Positions 1-5,642 of a stretch of DNA of 5,947 nucleotides are shown here, piece by piece. The notes under the pieces are model-generated. The model saw nothing but the letters and a program-made list of their open reading frames with translations, searched no databases and was not told where the DNA came from. Position numbers and translations under genes: made by a program. The DNA comes from UBA6624 sp964517115 [NCBI: uncultured bacterium] (GTDB lineage: Bacteria > UBP7 > UBA6624), in assembly GCA_964517115.1 (NCBI GenBank), contig CAZFBE010000042.1, positions 1 to 5,947 on the forward strand. The letters are read 5' to 3'. How positions within the stretch are numbered: position 1 is the first letter of the stretch; each line of letters starts with the position of its first letter.

Positions 1-368
1 TATCCAACATCCTGAACCCCTCCAAATTCTTCGGCTGTTTGAAATCCAAAAACTAAATTTCTTATAGTGGATTCAGAACTTATCAAAAACTCATCTGGAA
101 GAATGTACCAAGGTCCCAGTGACAACCTCCCCTCTTTGACCAAGTTTTTTATGCGAACTCTGTCTTCTGGAAAAATTGAAAGATAATCTCTGAGTATTAT
201 CGTCTGTCCGTCCAAAACAAAGTGATTGAACTCGTTATCCTCCTCTAGAAGATGTAAAACCTCTTTAACGACAGCTGAAAGATCAACCTTAAAGTCATGA
301 TAGGTCCTGTACCACTCTCTATCCCAGTGTGTATGAGAGACAATAAAGGCTTTCTTGGGATGTGTCAT
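1..368 (-). CDS. GH38 alpha-mannosidase, N-terminal part (runs off left edge)
   Basis: The first 122 residues of a glycoside hydrolase family 38 enzyme are visible; the gene continues beyond the left edge. The frame stays open from the ATG at 368 to position 1. The family hallmark lies at residues 11-20 (SHTHWDREWY). By analogy with characterised GH38 enzymes, H14 and D16 should be two of the zinc ligands. Further typical segments are HFVLDGQT (residues 49-56) and GPWYILPDE (85-93) followed by SSES (98-101). The catalytic nucleophile Asp and the remaining zinc ligands would lie in the missing part. GH38 enzymes are retaining, zinc-dependent alpha-mannosidases; mannosylglycerate hydrolase is a related member, so the exact substrate is open. 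No signal peptide is seen, so a cytoplasmic location is likely. The start overlaps the stop of the GH130 gene as ATGA and has no Shine-Dalgarno sequence, which suggests translational coupling. Confidence 0.94.
   Translation of the reverse strand, partial: MTHPKKAFIVSHTHWDREWYRTYHDFKVDLSAVVKEVLHLLEEDNEFNHFVLDGQTIILRDYLSIFPEDRVRIKNLVKEGRLSLGPWYILPDEFLISSESTIRNLVFGFQTAEEFGGVQDVG
365..368 (-). other. ATGA stop/start overlap coupling GH130 to GH38
   Basis: On the minus strand the GH130 stop TGA (367-365) and the GH38 start ATG (368-366) share bases as ATGA. The upstream bases contain no purine-rich Shine-Dalgarno motif, so re-initiation by ribosomes finishing GH130 is the likely way GH38 is translated. 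Confidence 0.85.
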
Positions 369-1339
369 TTGAGACAGTCTAAAACTGCCTGAACTGTCGT
401 TTTTGCAAGACAGACAGAAGAATCTGCAGCTCCGTAATACATGAACAATTCACTTGAGTTTTCCAAAATCCCGGAATTAGAGTTTGAAACCATCCCTGTA
501 GGGAAAACAACGTTTGGAACCTGTCCAACAACCTCATAAGATTCTCTTGGTTCAAAAATATTGTGCGGACACCTTGAAAGAACCTTTTCAGGATTTTTTA
601 AATCAAGCAAAACAACCCCTACTTGGTAGATGTTGCTACTCATAAAGTGAGTTGCTACGCCATGGTAGAAAAATAACCAACCTTCCTTTGTCTTCAATGG
701 AGGCGGACCAGCCCCAATCAACTCATCCCAATAATGGTAGTTCCCGCTCATGATAGGAACAGAGCCTCCCCATGTTAACAAGTCAAGAGATGCTGAAAGG
801 CAAATCTGGGACCCAGAAAGGACCCCTCCAGAAAACTGATTATTCGGCCTGTCAAGCAGGCAGTAGTGATTATTTATCTTTTCGGGGAAAAGAACACCAT
901 TCCTTGAATCATTCGGGCCGATATAAACTAAGTCCATTTCTTTGAAATCCTTTAAGCGGAAAAGTGCAATCCTGCATCCTTCTTCGATATCAATTGCGAC
1001 TGAAACGAAGATATCATTTTCGATTTTTGTAATCCTGGGATCGTAAATATGAAATATTTCCAAACCCAGGTCCTCGAGACCGTTAACCTTGATTGAGTTT
1101 TCACTCACTGAAAAATTCACTCCATCCTTGCTTTTGCAATGTGTTAAAAAAGTTTTCCTTTGCCTGTTTTGAACCCTCAGAATCAAGTGAAACTCCCCAT
1201 CAATAAAGATTGCTCCTGGGTTGAAGACGGAGCTGCTTTCAATGCCCTCTGTACAGCTAAGCGGGATGTCTTCCCTCGTAATTATTGGGTTTCTCTCGTG
1301 CCTGCTAAATATCATTTTCTGAAATAACCCCATTGTCAT
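365..1339 (-). CDS. GH130 beta-mannoside phosphorylase
   Basis: A 324-residue protein of normal length for GH130, a five-bladed beta-propeller family that mostly cleaves beta-mannosides with phosphate to give mannose-1-phosphate. Family landmarks appear in order: RHERNPIIT (13-21), SVFNPGAIF (37-45), YDPR (99-102), SRNGVLFPEKI (145-155), LDRP (162-165), WD..IGAGPPPLKT (204-217), GWLFFYHGV (220-228), EPRESYE (263-269), PNVVFPTG (275-282) and MYYGAADS (300-307). D100 fits the family's catalytic Asp. R146, R164 and H226 sit where, as I recall, phosphorylytic members contact phosphate, which favours phosphorylase over hydrolase. The bond specificity (Man-beta-1,4-Glc, -Man, -GlcNAc or beta-1,2) cannot be read from this. 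No signal peptide is seen, so it is probably cytoplasmic. The start is uncertain: ATGs at 1339, 1333 and 1315 all lie in frame within the symporter's 3' end and none has a good Shine-Dalgarno sequence. Confidence 0.95.
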   Translation of the reverse strand: MTMGLFQKMIFSRHERNPIITREDIPLSCTEGIESSSVFNPGAIFIDGEFHLILRVQNRQRKTFLTHCKSKDGVNFSVSENSIKVNGLEDLGLEIFHIYDPRITKIENDIFVSVAIDIEEGCRIALFRLKDFKEMDLVYIGPNDSRNGVLFPEKINNHYCLLDRPNNQFSGGVLSGSQICLSASLDLLTWGGSVPIMSGNYHYWDELIGAGPPPLKTKEGWLFFYHGVATHFMSSNIYQVGVVLLDLKNPEKVLSRCPHNIFEPRESYEVVGQVPNVVFPTGMVSNSNSGILENSSELFMYYGAADSSVCLAKTTVQAVLDCLK

Positions 1340-3242
1340 TAACGTCTATTTTTCTGTTCTTGAGCCGTTTAAGCATTTCTTTTAAATCCTTGAATCCATT
1401 GCGTGTAAACCAAATCGTAACGAAAATTGCAGCAACAACATTAACCCACATGTATATTTTCCAAAATGACACCCACTGATCATCTAAAACATCTACGTTG
1501 AGGTTGTATATTGTGCCAACTAGAAAAACCAAAAACCACCCAATTACCCATGTGTAAGTAAGGTAATAAAGCCTGCGATCAGACTTAGTAAATTCTTCAG
1601 TAATCCCTATTGCCCTCAACCCTCTTGGGACCTCGCTTTGGATTAATTTTTTTTCTTTTTTGGTTTCATATTTTCCACGGTGCAATAACTTGTCTAGATT
1701 GACATCTTTTTGTTTTGAGTTCAGTGAAGCAACAACATACGCAACGATACAGCATGCAATCACAATTCCTGTCATTACCTGCCCGTTAAGCCAATTGGGC
1801 CAGCTGTCAATATACCTTTCTCCAAATATGCCGAAAACAGACAAAGACGCCCCGAGCGACATTGCCCACCATGCCCCTTGAGCTGTCCCTCTCTTCCAAT
1901 AGAGTCCTCCGATCAAAACCGCTCCCGATCCTCCAAAGAAAATTGCTCCCGTAATTGCAAAAAATAAAAGAATGTACTCGCTTTGTTGGAATATCAAGGA
2001 AAACATAAATATAAAAATTGCAACTCCAATTGTTGACCATCTCAAAACCTTTAAATGTTTTTCGGGGCTAAGTGGCTTTTTTTGGAATGGCATATAAACA
2101 TCTTGAACAAAGATACTCCCCCAGGAGTGAAGATAGGTGTCGTGAGTGCTTATAAAAGCAGCCAGCATAACTGCTGCAAAAGCCCCCATCAAGCCGGGAG
2201 GCAACATTGAAACCAGAACAGTTGGGACACGCATCTGGCTTACAGCTGTATCAGTAGTCCCGCTATTTAAAACGGAGTTAACAAAACCCGCTTCATTAGC
2301 AAAATCTGGATGATGCAAAACAGTGTAAGCAATTATTGGAATAAACAACATAAAGAGGTTTTGGGGGATGTTTCGCCAGTTTGTCAAAAGGCTTCCCATT
2401 TTTGCCTCATGAGCATTTTTTGCCGAAGCATTGTAGGCCTGCGTTCCTTGCCAAGACATTGTCCCATAGACGTAAATCAATATCCCTATCAAAAAGAATC
2501 CTAGATTGAAGTCTTCTACCTGGCTGGTTTTGAAAGGGTTAACCAGGGATGCATTTTCCGGAGCTTGATTTAAAGAATAAAAAATTTGATCCCATGAAAC
2601 ATTGAAGAGAAAGAACAAAATCATCCAGATAAAAACAAAATTACTGAAAACCCCTTGAATAAAATCAGCAATCGTCACAGCGACATGCCCGCCAGAAAAA
2701 ACAAAATAAAGAGATGTTGAAAGTAAAAAAAGCATCAGGAGGGCGAATGTTGGAATATCAAAACCTGCAAATGCAACGCTTTCCGGCAACCCTAAGTAAT
2801 TTAAAAAAAATCTAGCACCGACAGCTGGGAATATGCCGAAATTGACAATTCCTGAAACAAATGCTATAAAACCGGAAAAAATTCTAAATTTTTTGTTATA
2901 TCTTCTTTCAAAAAACTCAGCTAAAGTCAAACATCTGGTCTCTCTGAATCTGTAAATAACCCACCCGGAAGCCGTCACCCCCAGAACAACAAGATTCATC
3001 GTAAGCCCCCACCAGGACATCGAAAAACCTGCAATGTAGTTTTGCTCCATCATAGCGACAACAGAGATTGCGCCAAGTGCCGCAATACCTTGTGCAACGG
3101 AAAGTATGTATCGTCCAGCTGATCTTCCTGCAGAAAGATAATCAGCAACACTTCTCATATATTTTTTTGCAATCGGAACAGAAAGAACCATAACGGCCCA
3201 TGTAAGAAACATGATTGACCAGTCTAGGTTTGCTGCATTCAT
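1305..3242 (-). CDS. Sodium:solute symporter (SSS/SLC5-type), extended C-terminus
   Basis: A 645-residue membrane protein of the LeuT-fold SSS family, which couples sodium entry to uptake of sugars or similar solutes. Hydrophobic segments start at about 8, 44, 75, 119, 163, 194, 246, 291, 345, 402, 422, 454 and 487. Family signs are the DYLSAGRSAGRYILSVAQG loop (34-52), LAEFFERRYNKKFR (107-120), the SGGHVAVTIADFIQGVFSN segment (183-201) and LAAFISTHDTYLHS (360-373), where S365/T366 fit the conserved sodium-site pair. A charged linker (about 508-558) precedes two extra hydrophobic segments (about 559-577 and 593-612). This makes it longer than a basic SSS transporter. The last 13 residues hold an EF-hand-like loop. 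The start at 3242 is supported by AGGTG eight bases upstream. Placement between a CBM9-like protein and two mannosidase-type enzymes suggests a mannose-containing mono- or oligosaccharide substrate (inference). Confidence 0.95.
   Translation of the reverse strand: MNAANLDWSIMFLTWAVMVLSVPIAKKYMRSVADYLSAGRSAGRYILSVAQGIAALGAISVVAMMEQNYIAGFSMSWWGLTMNLVVLGVTASGWVIYRFRETRCLTLAEFFERRYNKKFRIFSGFIAFVSGIVNFGIFPAVGARFFLNYLGLPESVAFAGFDIPTFALLMLFLLSTSLYFVFSGGHVAVTIADFIQGVFSNFVFIWMILFFLFNVSWDQIFYSLNQAPENASLVNPFKTSQVEDFNLGFFLIGILIYVYGTMSWQGTQAYNASAKNAHEAKMGSLLTNWRNIPQNLFMLFIPIIAYTVLHHPDFANEAGFVNSVLNSGTTDTAVSQMRVPTVLVSMLPPGLMGAFAAVMLAAFISTHDTYLHSWGSIFVQDVYMPFQKKPLSPEKHLKVLRWSTIGVAIFIFMFSLIFQQSEYILLFFAITGAIFFGGSGAVLIGGLYWKRGTAQGAWWAMSLGASLSVFGIFGERYIDSWPNWLNGQVMTGIVIACCIVAYVVASLNSKQKDVNLDKLLHRGKYETKKEKKLIQSEVPRGLRAIGITEEFTKSDRRLYYLTYTWVIGWFLVFLVGTIYNLNVDVLDDQWVSFWKIYMWVNVVAAIFVTIWFTRNGFKDLKEMLKRLKNRKIDVNDNGVISENDI
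1308..1346 (-). other. EF-hand/dockerin-type Ca2+ loop at symporter C-terminus
   Basis: Residues 633-644 of the symporter read DVNDNGVISEND. This matches the 12-position EF-hand loop: acidic or Asn ligands at 1, 3 and 5, Gly at 6, a hydrophobic residue at 8, Ser at 9 and an acid at 12. It ends one residue before the stop. The preceding basic helix (about 616-631) could serve as the entering helix, but there is no exiting helix, so it is at best a half EF-hand. Calcium binding is inferred, not shown. Part of this coding sequence also encodes the GH130 N-terminus in another frame. Confidence 0.5.
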
Positions 3243-3249
3243 AAATTTT

Positions 3250-4065
3250 TCACCTGGAAAGAAAATCTAATATTCTGTTATCGCTTTTTTCTTCTCCCAT
3301 GAAGTGAATGAATCCCCAAAGGCTTGGAATATGCATATTTATTACACCTTGTGGGGACCAAACCCAATTGGATTCAGGATGCCCTTCGAAAGCTTCTCCA
3401 ATTTTTACATACTTCCCATCAACAACCTCATGATCCCACCAAACTCTTGAAAAATTAATCCTCCAAGATTCTCCTGGATTCGGAGGCATTGAGATATTGG
3501 CCGTATGTCTAATCCCGTCCCAAGGAATTGCAATTTCAACAACCCAATTTAAATCAGTATCTTCGGGATTGTTTAAGGTCCCACCAACAACGACAGCTGA
3601 CTTTAAGCCTTCAATGTCCCAAGAATCATCATTGACGCCTCCTTCGCTGTATGGCTTGTCCATAAGAAGATCCCACTCAGTTCCCATGGCATTGATTTCT
3701 ATTTCAATGTAGTCAAATGAATCTCCGTCAGGGTCTAAAAAAACCTCAAAATCGCCCTCATTTTGCCAAATATAAGAATCCCTTTCTGTGCTTACCGCCC
3801 ATATGTGAGGGTCATCCATAAGTGCAACAATATAAAAATAATCTTTATCCCATAGCATTTTGATTTTTGTTTTATATTTTGGAAGCGGCTTCAAATCCCC
3901 TTCGATATCCACAAAATAACTGGACCAAGGAGCGTCTTCCCATTCTTCATCGTCAATGATTCCATCAATATGGATTTTTGTATGAGTTTTTTTTACAGGG
4001 TACTCTTCGGGCTCCCAGTCAAAAACCTGAAAAAGATTAATTAAAAAAACAAAACAAAAAATCAT
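3250..4065 (-). CDS. CBM9-like carbohydrate-binding domain protein
   Basis: A 271-residue protein that consists almost entirely of one family-9-like carbohydrate-binding domain. Visible landmarks are IDGIIDDEEWEDAPW (33-47), KMLWDKDYFYIVALMDDPHIW (69-89), FEVFLDPDGD (106-115), IEINAMGTEWDLLMDKPY (122-139), GTLNNPEDTDLNWVVEIAIPW (162-182), WRINFSRVWW (201-210) and NWVWSPQGVINMH followed by WGFIHF (233-255). This is the pattern of stand-alone CBM9-like proteins common in polysaccharide-degrading bacteria, where the precise role is generally unknown; no catalytic domain is fused here. The first 15 residues are strongly hydrophobic (MIFCFVFLINLFQVF), suggesting export, but the stretch has no Lys or Arg before it and is short. 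The start is fixed by a strong GGAGG nine bases upstream. It probably binds the glycan, or a fragment of it, outside the cytoplasm. Confidence 0.92.
   Translation of the reverse strand: MIFCFVFLINLFQVFDWEPEEYPVKKTHTKIHIDGIIDDEEWEDAPWSSYFVDIEGDLKPLPKYKTKIKMLWDKDYFYIVALMDDPHIWAVSTERDSYIWQNEGDFEVFLDPDGDSFDYIEIEINAMGTEWDLLMDKPYSEGGVNDDSWDIEGLKSAVVVGGTLNNPEDTDLNWVVEIAIPWDGIRHTANISMPPNPGESWRINFSRVWWDHEVVDGKYVKIGEAFEGHPESNWVWSPQGVINMHIPSLWGFIHFMGEEKSDNRILDFLSR
3251..3255 (-). promoter_or_regulatory. Ribosome binding site of the symporter gene
   Basis: AGGTG on the minus strand lies eight bases before the symporter ATG. It is formed by the last sense codon (AGG, Arg271) and the first bases of the TGA stop of the CBM9-like gene, so the two genes are tightly linked in translation. 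Confidence 0.8.
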
Positions 4066-4066
4066 T

Positions 4067-4957
4067 TTAGTAAACCTCCATTAAACACTTAAATGTATTG
4101 AAGTGTATATCAACAACATCATTTACATCTTTTGCATACCCTCCTGCCAATACAACAGAAACTGGGCAATTGTTAGATTTTGTCCAATTGAAAACATGCT
4201 TGTCTCTAGCCTCCAACCCTTTTTTACTTAAAGACAATCCTCCAAGCTGATCTTTTCTATAGGGGTCTGCTCCTGCTAGAAACAAAACGAGATCGGGCTT
4301 CTTCTTTTCAGAAAGCCATTGAAGCGATTTTGATAATTGTGAAAGGTACTCATCATCCCCAGTCCCATCTTCAAGACCTATGTCAAGGTCAGATTTTGGC
4401 TTCCATGAAGGATAGTTGTTTTTCTGGTGCATTGAGATCGTAGTAACCTCAGGGATTCCCTGAAAACATACCGCCGTTCCGTTCCCTTGATGAACATCAA
4501 GGTCAATAATAGCGGCATTTTTAACAACCTTTTCTCTCCTTAGTTGATTTATTGAAATTGCAACATCGTTAATGATGCAAAAGCCTTCACCGTGGTCTGG
4601 AAAAGAATGGTGCAGCCCTCCGCCAATGTTGAAACCCCAACCTTGCTCTAGCGAATCCCTGCATGATGAAAGGGTGCCCGCAACCGCCTTGCATTCATTC
4701 GTAAAAACATCCTCATCGCAACGAGCTTCAAATTCACCATATGAAGCTTCTGGATTTTTGAAATAAGAGTGTATTCTTGCTAAAAAACTCGAATCATGTG
4801 TCGATTCAACAGCCCCCACAGGCAATTCTTCGGGCTCTTTAAAATCAACTCTGTATTTGGAAGAAACCCTGTTTTTTAGGAGTTGCATTTTTTGCATTGG
4901 GAAAACATGCCCTTCCCAGTATCTCTTTGGTCTTTCGAAATAACGAACTTTCTTCAC
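4067..4957 (-). CDS. Class IV histone deacetylase-family (HDAC11-like) hydrolase
   Basis: A 296-residue zinc-dependent deacetylase of the arginase/deacetylase fold, typical in length for a single-domain bacterial member. The active site looks complete: H116-H117 in GGGLHHSFPDHGEGFCIIND (112-131), zinc ligands D154 and H156 in IDLDVHQGNGT (151-161), third ligand D231 in LAGADPYRKDQLGG (227-240) and the catalytic Tyr274 in AGGY. The GEGFCIIND segment plus SMHQKNNYP (175-183) and SDLDIGLEDGTGDDEYL (189-205) point to the class IV (HDAC11-like) branch rather than AcuC or acetylpolyamine hydrolases. Substrate unknown; protein acetyl- or acyl-lysine, or a small acylated compound, are possibilities. 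No signal peptide is seen, so it is probably cytoplasmic. The start is GTG; an in-frame stop lies four codons upstream, and the N-terminal EGHVFPMQK motif is expected in the family. It follows phoU after 26 bases, with at best a distant AGGG as ribosome binding site. Confidence 0.95.
   Translation of the reverse strand: MKKVRYFERPKRYWEGHVFPMQKMQLLKNRVSSKYRVDFKEPEELPVGAVESTHDSSFLARIHSYFKNPEASYGEFEARCDEDVFTNECKAVAGTLSSCRDSLEQGWGFNIGGGLHHSFPDHGEGFCIINDVAISINQLRREKVVKNAAIIDLDVHQGNGTAVCFQGIPEVTTISMHQKNNYPSWKPKSDLDIGLEDGTGDDEYLSQLSKSLQWLSEKKKPDLVLFLAGADPYRKDQLGGLSLSKKGLEARDKHVFNWTKSNNCPVSVVLAGGYAKDVNDVVDIHFNTFKCLMEVY
4075..4079 (-). promoter_or_regulatory. Ribosome binding site of the CBM9-like gene
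   Basis: A full GGAGG motif on the minus strand lies nine bases before the ATG at 4065. It falls inside the last codons of the deacetylase gene (Met-Glu-Val-Tyr-stop). It fixes the start of the CBM9-like protein and so also its odd, uncharged N-terminus. It is the strongest Shine-Dalgarno sequence in the window. Confidence 0.88.
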
Positions 4958-4983
4958 TAGGCAATTTTATGCCCTGAAAGACC
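4958..4983. other. Longest intergenic gap (phoU to deacetylase)
   Basis: This 26-base stretch is the longest non-coding segment in the window. Read on the minus strand it holds an AGGG about 14 bases before the GTG start, too far for a good ribosome binding site, and an AT-rich patch. I see no hairpin, T-tract or clear -35/-10 pair, so there is no sign that transcription stops or restarts between the phosphate and the downstream genes. Confidence 0.6.
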
Positions 4984-5631
4984 TTATGTTTCCCCGTGTC
5001 TGAATATCCTCCCTTCAAGCCAAAACAAAACATCTTCCGCGATGTTTGTAGCATGGTCTGCAGCTCTTTCAAATCGTCTGGATATTGAAACAAGCGCAAC
5101 CAGGGATTCGAAATCATCATCATTGATCTTTGATAGCTCCTTGATTAAAGATTTGTTTAGATCATCTACCTTGTCGTCAGCATCCCTAACCTGTTGAGCA
5201 AGATTGGCATCTCCTTTTTCCAAAGCCTCTACTGCATCTTTAATCATCTGGATTGAAGAAGACCCTAATTGAGACAATGGGGCTTTGATGCTTTGTATTA
5301 AGTTTGCATCAATGTCTTTGCCCCTTTGAGCAATCTTGATTGCATAATCGCCAATCCTCTCTAGATCATTTGTTATCTTCAGCATTGCTGCAAGAATTCT
5401 CAAATCATCTGCAACAGGTTGGTGAACAGCAATTGTTCCAAGTATTGATTCTTCTATTTCAACTTCTAAAGCATCAATCCCATTTTCCCTTTTTTTCATT
5501 TCGTCATATTTGTCATCATTGGAATTCAAAATTGCATTCATTGCATCATCCATTGAATCGCAAACATCTTGAGCCATTTCTAAAGTTTTTCCTTTGATTT
5601 TATCGATTAGTTTGGTTAATCTTCTTGTCAT
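4984..5631 (-). CDS. phoU: Phosphate transport regulator PhoU
   Basis: A 215-residue, all-helical protein of usual PhoU length, made of two three-helix repeats. Each repeat carries the metal-binding E-x-x-x-D type motif: NDLERIGDYA (residues 88-97, E91/D95) and RRFERAADHATNIAED (185-200, E188/D192). The C-terminal FWLEGRIFRHGE is the usual PhoU ending (normally Y-x-x-x-G-x-x-x-R-H). PhoU acts with the PstSCAB transporter at the inner membrane to signal phosphate sufficiency to the PhoR-PhoB system and limits phosphate uptake. No phoR or phoB is visible in the window. It lies nine bases behind pstB, the normal order, with AGGAG six bases before its ATG. There is no sign of damage. Confidence 0.97.
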   Translation of the reverse strand: MTRRLTKLIDKIKGKTLEMAQDVCDSMDDAMNAILNSNDDKYDEMKKRENGIDALEVEIEESILGTIAVHQPVADDLRILAAMLKITNDLERIGDYAIKIAQRGKDIDANLIQSIKAPLSQLGSSSIQMIKDAVEALEKGDANLAQQVRDADDKVDDLNKSLIKELSKINDDDFESLVALVSISRRFERAADHATNIAEDVLFWLEGRIFRHGET

Positions 5632-5637
5632 TATTTA

Positions 5638-5642
5638 CTCCT
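5638..5642 (-). promoter_or_regulatory. phoU: Ribosome binding site of phoU
   Basis: AGGAG on the minus strand lies six bases before the phoU ATG and shares its first two bases with the TAG stop of pstB. This supports the ATG at 5631 and coupled translation of pstB and phoU. Confidence 0.88.

Noticed and set aside
1660-1881. Plus-strand open frames (also at 2310-2504, 3497-3712, 4572-4766 and 5340-5597)
   Set aside because: All are antisense to confident genes, short and without motif or ribosome binding site; they are chance open frames.
1807-2040. A 77-codon minus-strand open frame inside the symporter gene
   Set aside because: It is fully contained in a strongly supported coding sequence in a different frame and shows no domain features.
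4020-4065. T-rich run on the minus strand that could be read as a terminator tract
   Set aside because: It encodes the hydrophobic N-terminus of the CBM9-like protein just after a strong start, and no GC-rich stem precedes it.
4958-5018. Possible internal promoter before the deacetylase (TTGAAG plus AT-rich patch on the minus strand)
   Set aside because: No -10-like hexamer falls at about 17 bases from the TTGAAG, and the patch overlaps phoU coding sequence; the match is no better than chance.
4845-5123. A 92-codon minus-strand open frame across the phoU/deacetylase junction
   Set aside because: It lies in another frame over two well-supported genes, has no recognisable motif and no ribosome binding site, and its composition looks like an out-of-frame reading.
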